In this document: positions 63,862 through 64,000 of the stretch, piece after piece
Layout: each line of letters opens with the position of its first letter
Position numbering within the stretch: the stretch's first letter is position 1
Assembly: GCF_003663845.1 (NCBI RefSeq)
Contig: NZ_RCCA01000001.1
Coordinates: forward strand, 1,736,001 to 1,800,000
Length of the DNA: 64,000 nucleotides
Direction: 5' to 3'
Origin: Chryseobacterium sp. 7
Lineage (GTDB): Bacteria; Bacteroidota; Bacteroidia; Flavobacteriales; Weeksellaceae
Notes under the pieces: model-generated
Seen by the model: the letters and a program-made list of their open reading frames with translations, nothing else
Told to the model about the DNA's origin: nothing
The model's database searches: none
Made by a program: the position numbers and the translations under genes

Positions 63862-64000
63862 ATGAAACATCTTCCTTTTGAAAAAGAACTCATTGAATTG
63901 GCTGACAAAGATCTGTCAGTCAGAGAAAAGCTGTTAAAAGCAGGAGAATTATCCGGAGGTTATCATCCTGAAATGGAAAGTATTCATAGGGCTAATGCAC
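63862..64000 (+). CDS. DUF6624-like protein, N-terminal part (runs off the window)
   Basis: The 46 visible codons from ATG 63862 read MKHLPFEKELIELADKDL and later REKLLKAGELSGGYHPEMES, a helical start reminiscent of DUF6624 proteins. The frame is open to the window end. The assignment is tentative from such a short stretch. Confidence 0.55.
   Translation, partial: MKHLPFEKELIELADKDLSVREKLLKAGELSGGYHPEMESIHRANA

Overview
The window looks like chromosomal DNA of a flavobacterium, most likely Chryseobacterium or a close relative in the Weeksellaceae. The evidence is AT-rich DNA, promoters of the Bacteroidota type (TTG, a gap of 17-20, then TAnnTTTG), two proteins with type IX secretion (T9SS) sorting tails, an ECF sigma/FecR/TonB-receptor locus, the Bacteroidota families DUF2723 and DUF2480, and a double-glycine peptide with an MKNLKK-type leader. 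This is inference from gene content; no database was searched. There is no CRISPR array, prophage or replication origin.

Layout. 1-2.2 kb: end of a DUF2723 membrane protein. 2.5-5.1 kb (minus): a nitric-oxide stress operon with an NsrR-like Rrf2 regulator, a small membrane protein, a c-type cytochrome, the Fe-S repair protein RIC and only the first 162 codons of a quinol NO reductase. Three matching inverted repeats sit upstream of its genes. 5.2-10.2 kb: AraC regulator divergent from a TolC/HlyD/MFS export operon. 10.3-12.1 kb: GlxA-type regulator and a DJ-1/PfpI protein. 12.3-13.2 kb: two near-identical tRNA-Lys(TTT) units. 14.1-17.2 kb: two paralogous TPR-membrane-HTH proteins. 17.5 kb: a cloverleaf-like inverted-repeat structure ahead of a T9SS-secreted metalloprotease (17.9-20.9 kb). 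21.0-29.0 kb: TetX-like monooxygenase with an AraC regulator, facing a complete RND efflux operon. 29.2-30.8 kb: Crp/Fnr-like regulator and ketopantoate reductase.

30.9-32.3 kb: an IS4-type insertion sequence that has landed in the loop of a terminator hairpin. That terminator belonged to the minus-strand operon at 32.3-34.9 kb (superoxide dismutase, DUF2480, FMN reductase, 2Fe-2S ferredoxin, 4Fe-4S ferredoxin). The operon is divergent from a SufR-like Fe-S regulator, and palindromes in the shared intergenic region overlap both promoters. 36.5-47.0 kb: ECF sigma factor, FecR anti-sigma, a large STN-type TonB receptor, then surface lipoproteins, a T9SS protein and an S41 protease. A 507-bp tandem duplication joins the end of the receptor gene to the next gene and duplicates a possible 55-residue microprotein.

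47.3-64 kb: coiled-coil protein, fatty-acid hydroxylase family protein, MarR regulator divergent from a short UvrA-like ABC protein across a 31-bp palindrome, a phytase with a frameshifted TonB receptor, a TetR/Crp/NTF2 group, a JmjC-like cupin protein, and a compact cluster at 59.0-61.0 kb (HExxH protein, two small membrane proteins, a Cys-rich double-glycine peptide). It ends with an MFS transporter and HxlR pair, a luciferase-like oxidoreductase and the start of a DUF6624-like gene.

Main themes are stress response (NO, superoxide, Fe-S repair, drugs) and surface nutrient capture. The best candidates for something undescribed are the SufR-like redox operon, the double-glycine peptide cluster, the microprotein duplication and the terminator-targeting IS.
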